This document shows positions 23,409 through 31,705 of a stretch of 64,000 nucleotides of DNA, in pieces. The number at the start of each line of letters is the position of its first letter. Position 1 is the stretch's first letter. The notes beneath the pieces are model-generated. The model saw nothing but the letters and a program-made list of their open reading frames with translations, searched no databases and had not been told where the DNA came from. The stretch is from the NCBI RefSeq assembly GCF_024436415.1, contig NZ_JAFMZQ010000003.1, positions 59,063-123,062 on the forward strand, in the 5' to 3' direction. Source of the stretch: Pedobacter deserti. Lineage in GTDB: Bacteria > Bacteroidota > Bacteroidia > Sphingobacteriales > Sphingobacteriaceae. The position numbers and the translations under genes are program-made.

Positions 23409-25615
23409 TGAAGAACGCCTTGGTGATAGATCTGGAAGCGGAAAAACAGGAGATATTAAAGAGATACCGGGCATTGCTGCGCGCCTGCAAACCTACATTG
23501 CAGCGGGGAGATAAAAAGGAGATCAGAAAAGCATTTGATATGGCCCTTGAAAGCCATAAAAACATGCGCAGGAAGTCTGGCGAGCCTTATATCTATCATC
23601 CTATTGCCGTGGCACAAATTGCCGCGGAAGAGATTGGACTGGGCACCACTTCTATCGTTTGCGCTTTGCTGCACGATGTTGTTGAGGATACGGATATAAC
23701 GCTGGAGGATATTGAGCGGGAGTTTGGCAAGAAAACGGCGAAGATCATTGATGGCCTCACCAAGATTTCCGGGGTGTTCGATTACAACAGTTCGCTTCAG
23801 GCTGAGAATTTCCGGAAGATGCTTCTTACGCTTGCTGACGACGTGCGCGTTATTCTGATCAAGCTGGCTGACAGGTTGCATAACATGCGTACGATGGACT
23901 TTATGCCCCGGCAGAAGCAGCTGAAGATTGCCTCGGAAACGATTTATTTGTACGCGCCATTAGCGCACCGATTGGGTTTGTATGCGATTAAGTCGGAGTT
24001 GGAGGACTTGTCCATGAAATACCTGGAACCTGACACTTACAAATATATAGCGACTCAGCTCAATGAGAAAAAGGCAGAAAGGGCGCTTTTCATAAAGCGT
24101 TTTGTGGAACCGATCAATGAGATTCTGGCTGAACAGGGATTGGTGGCCGACGTGTATGGCCGCCCGAAGTCTATTCATTCGATCTGGAACAAAATGAAAA
24201 GCAAGAATATTCCTTTCGACGAGGTGTACGATCTTTTTGCGATACGTATTATTCTGGATAGCGCTCCGGAAAGTGAAAAGGCCGACTGCTGGAAGGCTTA
24301 TTCTATTGTAACGGATCTATACCGGCCCAATCCTGACCGGCTGCGCGACTGGGTATCGTCGCCCAAAGGGAATGGATATGAATCTCTTCATACCACGGTA
24401 ATGGGCCCGAAGGGGCAGTGGGTGGAGATTCAGATTCGTACAAAACGGATGAACGAGATTGCCGAGAAGGGTTTTGCTGCCCATTGGAAATACAAGGAAT
24501 CGAGTAATGACAATGGGCTTGACCAGTGGATCATGAAGGTACGGGAGATGCTGAACAATCCGGAGTCGAACGCCCTGGATTTCCTTGATGATTTCAAGAT
24601 GAACCTCTTTTCTGATGAGATATTCATCTTCACGCCTAAGGGGGCGCTGATTCAGCTCCCGCTGGGGGCCACCGCACTGGATTTTGCGTTTGAAATACAT
24701 ACTGATGTTGGCGCAAAGTGTATTGGCGCGAAAGTGAACCACAAACTGGTTCCTCTCTCCTATAAATTGCAGAACGGCGATCAGGTGGAAATTATCACTT
24801 CAGGCAAACAGATGCCGAAGGAAGATTGGCTGAGTATTGTGGTGACGGCCAAAGCGAAGTCGAAGATCAAGTCGTCACTGAAAGAAGAGAAGCGTAAGAT
24901 TGCAGAAACGGGCAAAGAGATCCTTGAACGGAAGTTAAAGTCGCTCAAAATCACTTACAGCACGGATAACCTGAACAAGATTGCCTACTTTTTTAAGTTA
25001 CCCTCCACACAGGACTTATTTATCGCTGTTGCAAACGGAAAGATAGAGGTTAAGGATTTGCGCGAGTACCAGGCGAGCGAAAAGGAACTTGAAAGCCGGG
25101 TAACGGAGAAAACGGAGCAGCAGCAGATTGAAACGATATTAAGCAAGGTTAAAAGCCCGGAGTCTGACACCTTACTGATTGGCGAAGACCTGCAAAAAAT
25201 TGACTATACCCTTGCGGCTTGCTGTAACCCAATTCCGGGTGATGACGTATTTGGCTTTGTGACGGTTAACGAGGGGATTAAAATTCATAGGACAAGTTGC
25301 CCGAATGCAGCACAGCTGATGTCGAATTATGGCTACAGGGTTGTGAAGGCGAAATGGAACAAGCAGCAGGAACTGACTTTCCTGACCGGACTGCATATTA
25401 TTGGTATTGATGATGTGGGGCTGATCAATAACATCACCAAAGTAATTTCGAACGATTTTAAAGTCAATATGCGGTCTATAACGGTGGATACAGATAACGG
25501 GATATTTGACGGTTCGATCATGGTGTTTGTGCATGACAAGGAACACCTGGATAACCTGATCGAAAACCTGTTACGTGTAAAAGGGGTAACGGGAGTTACG
25601 CGATTTGACGCCTAA
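23408..25615 (+). CDS. Bifunctional (p)ppGpp synthetase/hydrolase (RelA/SpoT)
   Basis: A 735-residue long RSH enzyme that makes and degrades the stringent-response alarmone. The HD hydrolase domain is intact, with His64 in YIYHP, His89-Asp90 in LLHDVVED and Glu93-Asp94. The synthetase domain carries SSPKGNGYESLHTTV, followed by the TGS domain (FIFTPKGALIQLP), a helical/zinc-finger region with the CCNPIPGD motif, and a C-terminal ACT domain (about residues 660-735). ATG 23408 is preferred over the TTG three bases earlier. The 190-base upstream gap holds a 9-bp AT-rich inverted repeat and no exact -7 box. Confidence 0.95.
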   Translation: MKNALVIDLEAEKQEILKRYRALLRACKPTLQRGDKKEIRKAFDMALESHKNMRRKSGEPYIYHPIAVAQIAAEEIGLGTTSIVCALLHDVVEDTDITLEDIEREFGKKTAKIIDGLTKISGVFDYNSSLQAENFRKMLLTLADDVRVILIKLADRLHNMRTMDFMPRQKQLKIASETIYLYAPLAHRLGLYAIKSELEDLSMKYLEPDTYKYIATQLNEKKAERALFIKRFVEPINEILAEQGLVADVYGRPKSIHSIWNKMKSKNIPFDEVYDLFAIRIILDSAPESEKADCWKAYSIVTDLYRPNPDRLRDWVSSPKGNGYESLHTTVMGPKGQWVEIQIRTKRMNEIAEKGFAAHWKYKESSNDNGLDQWIMKVREMLNNPESNALDFLDDFKMNLFSDEIFIFTPKGALIQLPLGATALDFAFEIHTDVGAKCIGAKVNHKLVPLSYKLQNGDQVEIITSGKQMPKEDWLSIVVTAKAKSKIKSSLKEEKRKIAETGKEILERKLKSLKITYSTDNLNKIAYFFKLPSTQDLFIAVANGKIEVKDLREYQASEKELESRVTEKTEQQQIETILSKVKSPESDTLLIGEDLQKIDYTLAACCNPIPGDDVFGFVTVNEGIKIHRTSCPNAAQLMSNYGYRVVKAKWNKQQELTFLTGLHIIGIDDVGLINNITKVISNDFKVNMRSITVDTDNGIFDGSIMVFVHDKEHLDNLIENLLRVKGVTGVTRFDA

Positions 25616-25653
25616 AATTCCGGACAAATATTAGCGTTTTATATAAAAAGTGG

Positions 25654-25661
25654 TACCTTTG
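25654..25661 (+). promoter_or_regulatory. -7 promoter element and ribosome binding site of the Fur-family gene
   Basis: TACCTTTG is an exact TAnnTTTG match. It is followed immediately by AAGGAG (25662-25667), a good Shine-Dalgarno sequence 9 bases before ATG 25677. Such a clear ribosome binding site is unusual in this window. Confidence 0.5.
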
Positions 25662-25676
25662 AAGGAGTTGAAATTT

Positions 25677-26168
25677 ATGTCTACAAACCATAACAGCGAG
25701 CTGGTAAGAAAAATATTTGAAGCTTACCTCGAGAATAAAAGCCTTAGGAAAACGCCTGAACGTTTTGCTATCCTGGAAGAAATTTATTCGAGAGATGATC
25801 ACTTCGACGTAGAGACCTTGTATATACACATGAAAAACCAAAAATATCGTGTGAGCAGGGCAACTGTTTATAATACCCTCGAATTGCTCGTATCGTGTGA
25901 CCTGGTGACCAAGCATCAGTTTGGCAAAAACATGGCGCAGTTTGAAAAGTCGTATGGATATCACCAGCATGACCATATCATATGCATCGATTGTGGCAAA
26001 GTGGTTGAATTCTGTGACCCAAGGATCCACCAGATCCAAACTATGGTTGGCGATTTGTTAAAATTTGATATAAAGCACCATTCGCTTAACCTGTATGGTA
26101 TTTGTTTCGATTGTTCAGCAAAGGCCGCGATGAATATCCAGAATGCTGACGTGAAAAATGCAAGTTAA
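25677..26168 (+). CDS. Fur family transcriptional regulator
   Basis: A 163-residue metal-responsive DNA-binding protein. The N-terminal winged helix covers about residues 10-85, with the recognition region RVSRATVYNTLELLV. The dimerisation domain shows HHQHDHIICIDCGKVVEF with the first CxxC and CFDC near the C-terminus as the second, the structural zinc site of Fur/Zur/PerR proteins. Which metal or signal it senses cannot be decided. It sits 61 bases after the (p)ppGpp synthetase gene with its own promoter, and 40 bases before purA. Confidence 0.9.
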   Translation: MSTNHNSELVRKIFEAYLENKSLRKTPERFAILEEIYSRDDHFDVETLYIHMKNQKYRVSRATVYNTLELLVSCDLVTKHQFGKNMAQFEKSYGYHQHDHIICIDCGKVVEFCDPRIHQIQTMVGDLLKFDIKHHSLNLYGICFDCSAKAAMNIQNADVKNAS

Positions 26169-26208
26169 ACTATCCAATTATATATATCCTAGTTTTTAAA
26201 TTTAAGTA

Positions 26209-27486
26209 ATGACGCAAGTAGATGTGCTTCTTGGCCTGCAATGGGGCGACGAAGGCAAAGGTAAGATTGTTGATGTGTTAAGTCCGCAATATGATTTGAT
26301 CGCTCGTTTCCAAGGTGGACCAAATGCTGGCCATACGCTGGAATTTGATGGTAAAAAATTTGTATTGAATACCATACCTTCTGGTATCTTCAATGAAAAA
26401 ACCATGAACCTGATCGGCAACGGCGTTGTTATTGATCCCATTATTTTAAAGAAGGAACTGGACAAACTTAAAGATGCCGGACACGACCCTGTAGCTAAAG
26501 GTAAACTTGTAATTGCGCGGAAAGCGCATCTTATATTGCCTACTCATCAGCTTCTTGATGCAGCTAATGAGCAGAAGATGGGAAAAAACAAGATAGGCTC
26601 TACTTTAAAAGGCATAGGCCCGACTTATATGGATAAAACCGGAAGGAACGGGCTTCGTGTTGGTGACACTACGCTTCCGGATTTCAGGGAGCGTTATGAC
26701 AGGCTTGTGGAGAAGCATAAAGAAATGCTTGCTCACTATGATTTCCAATATGACCTTACTGAAAAGGAAGCTGCTTTTTTTGAAGCGATCGAATTTATTA
26801 AGCAGATACCGCATGTAGACAGCGAGCATTACGTAAATGGTTACTTGAGAGAGGGCAAAACAGTATTGGCGGAAGGTGCTCAAGGTACTTTGCTTGATGT
26901 TGACTTTGGATCATATCCCTTTGTAACTTCTTCTAACACAACTACCGCAGGGGCCTGCACAGGTCTTGGAATTGCCCCAACCAGTATTGGTCATGTTTAC
27001 GGTATTTTTAAGGCATATTGTACCCGGGTAGGTGGAGGCCCTTTTCCAACTGAGCTTGACGATGAAACCGGTGAAACCTTACGTAGCGTAGGCCACGAGT
27101 TCGGTGCAACTACGGGAAGAGCACGCCGTTGCGGGTGGATTGATTTGCCGGCGCTGAAATACGCAATCATGCTGAATGGTGTGACGGAATTGATCATGAT
27201 GAAGGCGGACGTTCTGGACGGCTTTGAGAAAATCTATGTTTGTACGCATTATGAGCATGACGGACAGATCATTGACTATATGCCGTATGACATTACCTCG
27301 ATTAAACCAACACCTGTATTGAAGGAAATTGAGGGTTGGAAAACTGATGTGACGGGCATTACATCTGCAAATGAAATTCCTGGCAGATTGTCGGAATATA
27401 TCAGCTACCTGGAGCGCGAGCTTGCGGTACCGATCCGCTTCCTTTCTGTAGGGCCTGACCGGAAACAGACACTGCAATTGACATAA
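26209..27486 (+). CDS. purA: Adenylosuccinate synthase
   Basis: A 425-residue enzyme joining IMP and aspartate, with GTP hydrolysis, in AMP synthesis. The N-terminal signature GLQWGDEGKGKIVD (about residues 9-22) contains the catalytic Asp and the P-loop. GPNAGHTLEFDGKKFVLNTIPSGI and GIGPTYMDKTGRNGLRVGD blocks follow, and TTGRARRCGWID near residue 300. Length is normal. TAAATTTA upstream is a 7/8 -7 match. A clear intrinsic terminator follows at 27492-27520. Confidence 0.96.
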   Translation: MTQVDVLLGLQWGDEGKGKIVDVLSPQYDLIARFQGGPNAGHTLEFDGKKFVLNTIPSGIFNEKTMNLIGNGVVIDPIILKKELDKLKDAGHDPVAKGKLVIARKAHLILPTHQLLDAANEQKMGKNKIGSTLKGIGPTYMDKTGRNGLRVGDTTLPDFRERYDRLVEKHKEMLAHYDFQYDLTEKEAAFFEAIEFIKQIPHVDSEHYVNGYLREGKTVLAEGAQGTLLDVDFGSYPFVTSSNTTTAGACTGLGIAPTSIGHVYGIFKAYCTRVGGGPFPTELDDETGETLRSVGHEFGATTGRARRCGWIDLPALKYAIMLNGVTELIMMKADVLDGFEKIYVCTHYEHDGQIIDYMPYDITSIKPTPVLKEIEGWKTDVTGITSANEIPGRLSEYISYLERELAVPIRFLSVGPDRKQTLQLT

Positions 27487-27491
27487 GTGAT

Positions 27492-27520
27492 AAAGAGCGG
27501 CTATGCCGCTTTTATTATTT
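27492..27520 (+). terminator. Rho-independent terminator of purA
   Basis: A stem AGCGGC/GCCGCT with loop TAT (27496-27510) is followed by TTTTATTATTT. It begins 9 bases after the purA stop, which argues against the pabB start being upstream of it. Confidence 0.75.
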
Positions 27521-27525
27521 ATCAC

Positions 27526-28830
27526 ATGCTTATTAATCGGATGGATCCAGAGGATTTTCTGCTGTTTAAACGAAAAGCGCTGCAATGGGCGTCGAATTTT
27601 GACGTTTGCTGCTGCCTGGACTCTAACGGCTATGACGATAGATTTGGACATTATGAGTTTATGCTTGCCGCCGGAGCAGCCCGAAGTGTTGAGGCGCAGG
27701 CAGGCAATGCTTTTGACACGTTAAAGCATTTCTACAGCAAAGATAAGCCTTGGATGTTCGGCCTGTTTGGGTACGACCTTAAAAACGAAACCGAACGCCT
27801 TCGGTCCGAAAATATAGACGGTCTTGAATTTCCTGACTTGTTTTTTTTCGTTCCCGAATATCTGATTATCGCTTGTGGGACGAAGATTGAAGTCGTAATC
27901 GGAGAAACGCACATTCTCAAAGAAATTGACAGACAGGAAACGTTCCAGACGCCTGATGTCGCAATACAATTTCAGCAAAGAATTTCCAAGCAGGCGTACC
28001 TTGAAATTGTGAGCAAGCTGAAAAACCATATATCGCGTGGTGATATATATGAAATCAACTTTTGCCAGGAGTTCTTTGCTAATCAGGCATACCTTGACCC
28101 TGCCGGGGTGTACCAGCAACTTAAAGCAATATCCCCCACTCCATTTTCGGGCTTCCTAAAAATGAACGACAAATATATACTTTGCGCCAGTCCGGAAAGG
28201 TTTATCTGTAAGCATGGCGAACGCTTGATCTCACAGCCAATTAAAGGAACAGCACCACGCGGATCTAACGCCGATGCGGATCAACTCATCCGGGAACGAT
28301 TAAAGACGGACATGAAAGAGCAGACCGAAAACGTGATGATTGTTGACCTGGTAAGAAACGATTTGACCAAATCTGCCAAGAAAGGCACAGTTAAGGTAGA
28401 GGAACTCTTTGGCATCTATGCTTTCCCGCAGGTTTATCAAATGATTTCCACGGTGACCTGCGAAAGGGATGCTGAAGTGGATCTGATCGACGTGATTAAA
28501 AATGCTTTTCCAATGGGCTCGATGACCGGCGCGCCAAAAGTAAGTGCCTTGAAATTGTCTGAAGAATATGAACGCAGTAAGCGAGGTGCTTATTCCGGCG
28601 CGCTAGGGTATTTTACTCCCTCTGGAAACTTCGATTTTAATGTGGTGATCAGAAGTATTTTGTACAACGAAACTAAACATTATGTCTCTTTTCAGGTTGG
28701 CAGCGCAATAACGCATACTGCTGTCGCTGAGAACGAATACGAAGAATGCCTTTTGAAGGCCTCTGCGATCATGGCTGTGCTTAACAACAAAAAAACCGCT
28801 GTGAACAGCGGTCTTGAATCTATCGGATAG
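27526..28830 (+). CDS. pabB: Aminodeoxychorismate synthase component I
   Basis: A 434-residue chorismate-binding enzyme that aminates chorismate to aminodeoxychorismate for folate synthesis. The catalytic core shows PIKGTAPRG (Lys of the PIKGT motif as in PabB), ENVMIVDLVRNDL, GSMTGAPKVSALK and GALGYFTPSG. PIKGT at this place separates PabB from anthranilate synthase (PIAGT). ATG 27526 lies just past the purA terminator; ATG 27541 is an alternative. The glutaminase PabA is not adjacent. The final 11 bases overlap the convergent M48 peptidase gene, and that gene's terminator lies inside this coding sequence. Confidence 0.9.
   Translation: MLINRMDPEDFLLFKRKALQWASNFDVCCCLDSNGYDDRFGHYEFMLAAGAARSVEAQAGNAFDTLKHFYSKDKPWMFGLFGYDLKNETERLRSENIDGLEFPDLFFFVPEYLIIACGTKIEVVIGETHILKEIDRQETFQTPDVAIQFQQRISKQAYLEIVSKLKNHISRGDIYEINFCQEFFANQAYLDPAGVYQQLKAISPTPFSGFLKMNDKYILCASPERFICKHGERLISQPIKGTAPRGSNADADQLIRERLKTDMKEQTENVMIVDLVRNDLTKSAKKGTVKVEELFGIYAFPQVYQMISTVTCERDAEVDLIDVIKNAFPMGSMTGAPKVSALKLSEEYERSKRGAYSGALGYFTPSGNFDFNVVIRSILYNETKHYVSFQVGSAITHTAVAENEYEECLLKASAIMAVLNNKKTAVNSGLESIG
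28789..28812 (-). terminator. Rho-independent terminator of the M48 peptidase gene, inside pabB
   Basis: On the minus strand ACCGCTGT and ACAGCGGT form a hairpin (28795-28812), followed by seven T residues. It starts 8 bases after the leftward stop at 28820 and lies wholly within the pabB reading frame. Confidence 0.7.
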
Positions 28831-29647
28831 GTTTCCCTGTTGTAGAGTTGTAATATCGTTGTGCCTCTGGTAGAGCTCGCTGGATTTGAGCAATACGTGT
28901 AGCATCACTCGGGTGTGTACTTAAAAACTCAGGTGGTTTCTGGCTTCCCTGTGAGGCGCTGGACATTCTTTGCCAGAAGGATGTGGCATTTTGCGGATTG
29001 TATCCTGCCATTGCCATAAATATGAGACCTAATCTGTCTGCCTCCAATTCCTGATTTCGCGAGTATTTTAACATCGCAATTGGAGCTCCAACGCCGTACA
29101 GGGTGTTAAAAACAGATTGACTGCGTGGATTTCTAGACAAGGCCACGTTTCCGGCGACACCTATGCCCTGCGACACCATTTCCTGAGACATACGTTCGGC
29201 GCTGTGGCCTGCTATTGCGTGAGCGATTTCATGCCCTAAAACCGTTGCCAGGCCAGCATCATCCTGCGTGACAGGCAGTATTCCGGTATAAACCACAATT
29301 TTTCCGCCGGGCATGCACCATGCGTTCAGCTCCTTACTCTGAACAACATTCACTTCCCACTTATAGTCGGCAATCAGGTCTCCGTAATTGTTGTTGTTCA
29401 TATAATTCTTCACAGAAGCAATTAGCTTGTTGCCTACATTCTTAACCCGCTGCGCCTGAGCGTTATTACTGGGCAAAACCGCACTTTTGTTTTCTGTAAG
29501 AAACTCGCTGTAAGCTTGAAATGCCATTGGCAACACCTGATCGTTACTCACCAGGTTTAACCTGCTTCTGCCAGTCAAGGGTACCGTAGAACAAGATGAT
29601 AGGGCCAGCGCAACCGCAACTGATCCTGTAAGTAATATCCTTCTCAT
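28820..29647 (-). CDS. M48 family metallopeptidase, lipoprotein (BepA/LoiP-like)
   Basis: A 275-residue zinc endopeptidase anchored by a lipoprotein signal (LALSSC, Cys19). The zinc motif HEIAH is at residues 139-143 with the third ligand in NQELEADRLG. This is the single-domain periplasmic form related to LoiP/YggG, which takes part in outer-membrane protein quality control; no TPR domain is attached. It is the last gene of a leftward group with plsY (9-base gap) and nadC. Its terminator lies in the end of pabB. Confidence 0.9.
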   Translation of the reverse strand: MRRILLTGSVAVALALSSCSTVPLTGRSRLNLVSNDQVLPMAFQAYSEFLTENKSAVLPSNNAQAQRVKNVGNKLIASVKNYMNNNNYGDLIADYKWEVNVVQSKELNAWCMPGGKIVVYTGILPVTQDDAGLATVLGHEIAHAIAGHSAERMSQEMVSQGIGVAGNVALSRNPRSQSVFNTLYGVGAPIAMLKYSRNQELEADRLGLIFMAMAGYNPQNATSFWQRMSSASQGSQKPPEFLSTHPSDATRIAQIQRALPEAQRYYNSTTGKPIR

Positions 29648-29656
29648 GATTTAGAA

Positions 29657-30304
29657 TTAAATTTTTCCTTTTTTAAAGAGGTATACTTTCGATTCCTTGC
29701 CTTTAAGCAGCCGTTCGAGATTTTTCTGGTGGGTAACCAGGACCAGTATGCAGACACACATCCCATATAAAACTTCCGACTTTATAGAAGAATGCAGAAT
29801 AAATACAATGCTTAAAGGGAATGTAAACCCTGCACATATGGAGCTTAGTGATACGTACTTCGTAACCAGCAACACGACAACAAAGACAAGAACACAAAGC
29901 ATAGCCGCCTGGAAGTTTACTGCCAAAATCATTCCAAAAAGCGTGGCAACGCCCTTACCACCCCTAAACCCGGCGAAAACAGGAAAAAGATGGCCCATAA
30001 CAGCGGTGACGCCAAGTGCCAGCTGGTAATTGATAAACTGTGAAGAGTTTTGCGGCCCGGTAACAGAGAGCCCTATAAAATAAGCCAGTTGGGTTGCTGT
30101 AAAACCTTTAGCTATATCGATGATCATTACGGCAAGTCCTGCCTTTTTTCCCAGTACCCGGAAAGTGTTTGTCGCCCCGGCATTCCCACTTCCGTATTCC
30201 CTTACATCCACGCCATAGAATGCCTGTCCGAGCCAGACTGCCGTGGGTATGGATCCTAAAAGATAGGCAAACAGAACCGCAAAAATCGAGTAGACCGATA
30301 TCAT
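29657..30304 (-). CDS. plsY: Glycerol-3-phosphate acyltransferase PlsY
   Basis: A 215-residue inner-membrane enzyme that transfers an acyl group from acyl-phosphate to glycerol-3-phosphate, the first step of phospholipid synthesis. About five to six TM segments are visible. The conserved blocks are GSIPTAVWLG near residue 17, REYGSGNAGATNTFRVLGKK near 35-54, and FRGGKGVATLFG near 118. Length is normal. It starts 4 bases after nadC on the same strand. The acyl-phosphate-forming PlsX is not in the window. Confidence 0.95.
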   Translation of the reverse strand: MISVYSIFAVLFAYLLGSIPTAVWLGQAFYGVDVREYGSGNAGATNTFRVLGKKAGLAVMIIDIAKGFTATQLAYFIGLSVTGPQNSSQFINYQLALGVTAVMGHLFPVFAGFRGGKGVATLFGMILAVNFQAAMLCVLVFVVVLLVTKYVSLSSICAGFTFPLSIVFILHSSIKSEVLYGMCVCILVLVTHQKNLERLLKGKESKVYLFKKGKI

Positions 30305-30308
30305 ATCC

Positions 30309-31151
30309 TTAAAAAGCTTTTAGACTCAGGTCAAGACTTTTTACAGAATGAGTGAGCGCACCCATGGATATATAATCGACGCCACAAGCGGCGTAAGCCA
30401 CCAGGTTGTCTCTGGTGATGCCACCTGATGCTTCGGTTATATAACGTCCGCCGATCAGGTTAACTGCCTCTGTCAGGTCGGCATAGTTAAAGTTGTCTAA
30501 CATGATCCTGTCTACAGAGCCTGCCGCTAAAACTTCCGACAGCTCCATAAGGTTTCTCACCTCAATCTCGACCTCCAGTTGCTTTTTATGATTGCTTAAA
30601 TAGTCGTTTGCCGACTCAATTGCGTTTTTGATACCTCCGGCAAAATCAACATGGTTGTCTTTGATGAGGATCATATCGTATAAGCCCGTACGGTGATTAA
30701 CACCCCCTCCGATACGTACTGCCCACTTCTCGAAGTAGCGGAATCCAGGCGTCGTTTTGCGCGTATCTAAAAGCTTGGTTTTGTAGGGTTCGAGAAGGTT
30801 GACGAGGTCGCGGGTTATGGTTGCTATCCCGCTCATGCGTTGCATGCAGTTCAACACCAACCGTTCTGAAAGTAAGATGGACTGCACATTTCCGGAAACG
30901 ACCAGAACAACATCACCTTCTGCAACCTTGTCTCCATCCTTAGCGTACGCTTCAACGATCAACTGCTCGTCTACTGCGTGGAATATGCTTAGCGCGAGTT
31001 CGACTCCTGCTATGACCCCACTTTCTTTCACAAGCAGTTTTGCTCTGCCTTGTGTATTCCCCGGAATTGTTGCTAGTGAGGTATGATCACCATCTCCCTG
31101 ATCTTCTGAAATAGCGTGTCTTACGAACTGATCTATGATTTGCTTATCCAA
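30309..31151 (-). CDS. nadC: Nicotinate-nucleotide pyrophosphorylase (carboxylating)
   Basis: A 280-residue enzyme converting quinolinate and PRPP to nicotinate mononucleotide in NAD synthesis. Recognisable blocks are the N-terminal EDQGDGDHTS, LNCMQRMSGIATIT, DTRKTTPGFRYFEKWAVRIGGGVNHR (which holds the quinolinate and PRPP contacts) and LDNFNYADL, EASGGIT. Length is normal. NadA and NadB are not adjacent. It probably heads the nadC-plsY-M48 transcript from its own -7 box at 31167-31174. Confidence 0.95.
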   Translation of the reverse strand: MDKQIIDQFVRHAISEDQGDGDHTSLATIPGNTQGRAKLLVKESGVIAGVELALSIFHAVDEQLIVEAYAKDGDKVAEGDVVLVVSGNVQSILLSERLVLNCMQRMSGIATITRDLVNLLEPYKTKLLDTRKTTPGFRYFEKWAVRIGGGVNHRTGLYDMILIKDNHVDFAGGIKNAIESANDYLSNHKKQLEVEIEVRNLMELSEVLAAGSVDRIMLDNFNYADLTEAVNLIGGRYITEASGGITRDNLVAYAACGVDYISMGALTHSVKSLDLSLKAF

Positions 31152-31166
31152 AACTTAAATTTATTC

Positions 31167-31174
31167 CAAAAATA
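31167..31174 (-). promoter_or_regulatory. -7 promoter element of nadC
   Basis: TATTTTTG on the minus strand is an exact TAnnTTTG match in the 34-base gap between the DUF4783 gene and nadC, 15 bases before ATG 31151. Confidence 0.45.
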
Positions 31175-31185
31175 GCATTTTAGAA

Positions 31186-31581
31186 CTACTTCTCGGCCTC
31201 AATTCGCAATTCGGTGATAAAAAACGAAGCGGCGATTTTCTTCATTGTAACAGATACCCTGAAATTTCCGCTTTTTGTTGCAAGCGAGAAAGCTCCGTAT
31301 CTGTAATTAGGATTTGTATCAAGGCGGTGTATAACTGCTGCCTTGACAGGAGGATGCTTAGAAAAGAAACTTCTCAATATTTGTTCTGCCTGTGCTTTTG
31401 CATACACATCTTCTTCGTCAATAACGCTTAATTCCACTGATGAGGTAAATGAGGATGCGATCTCTTTGGAATTACCCGCCTTGAGCTGATTCGATAGATT
31501 ATCTAAAATATCGACCTGTACCGCATTGCCTGAAACAACGCTGTAAGAGAGCAGGAGTATGGATAAAAGGTACTTGATCAT
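31186..31581 (-). CDS. DUF4783 family exported protein
   Basis: A 131-residue protein with a signal peptide (MIKYLLSILLLSYSVVSGNA) and a compact alpha+beta domain of the DUF4783 type, an NTF2-like fold family seen in Bacteroidota. Blocks such as LKAGNSKEIASSF, AEQILRSFFSKHPP and NFRVSVTMKKIAASFFITELRI match that pattern. ATG 31581 gives the signal peptide directly at the N-terminus. It lies upstream of nadC on the same strand and divergent from gpmI. Function unknown. Confidence 0.75.
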   Translation of the reverse strand: MIKYLLSILLLSYSVVSGNAVQVDILDNLSNQLKAGNSKEIASSFTSSVELSVIDEEDVYAKAQAEQILRSFFSKHPPVKAAVIHRLDTNPNYRYGAFSLATKSGNFRVSVTMKKIAASFFITELRIEAEK

Positions 31582-31669
31582 ATCATTAGCTAATGTCAGA
31601 ATTCGCACACAAACTATGCCACAGGTGTCCGAACTTGCGAATTTGCTTCGAAAGAACATATCTATGCCC

Positions 31670-31677
31670 TATATTTG
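31670..31677 (+). promoter_or_regulatory. -7 promoter element of gpmI
   Basis: TATATTTG matches TAnnTTTG exactly and lies 28 bases before ATG 31706. TTTG at 31642-31645 is a possible -33 element but the 24-base spacing is too long. Confidence 0.55.
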
Positions 31678-31705
31678 CCATTCCACAGATTCTAAACTTG
31701 TGCTA

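Noticed and set aside
31584..31595. 12-bp palindrome CATTAGCTAATG upstream of the DUF4783 gene
   Set aside because: Short and AT-rich, with no clear promoter box beside it; not enough to call an operator.
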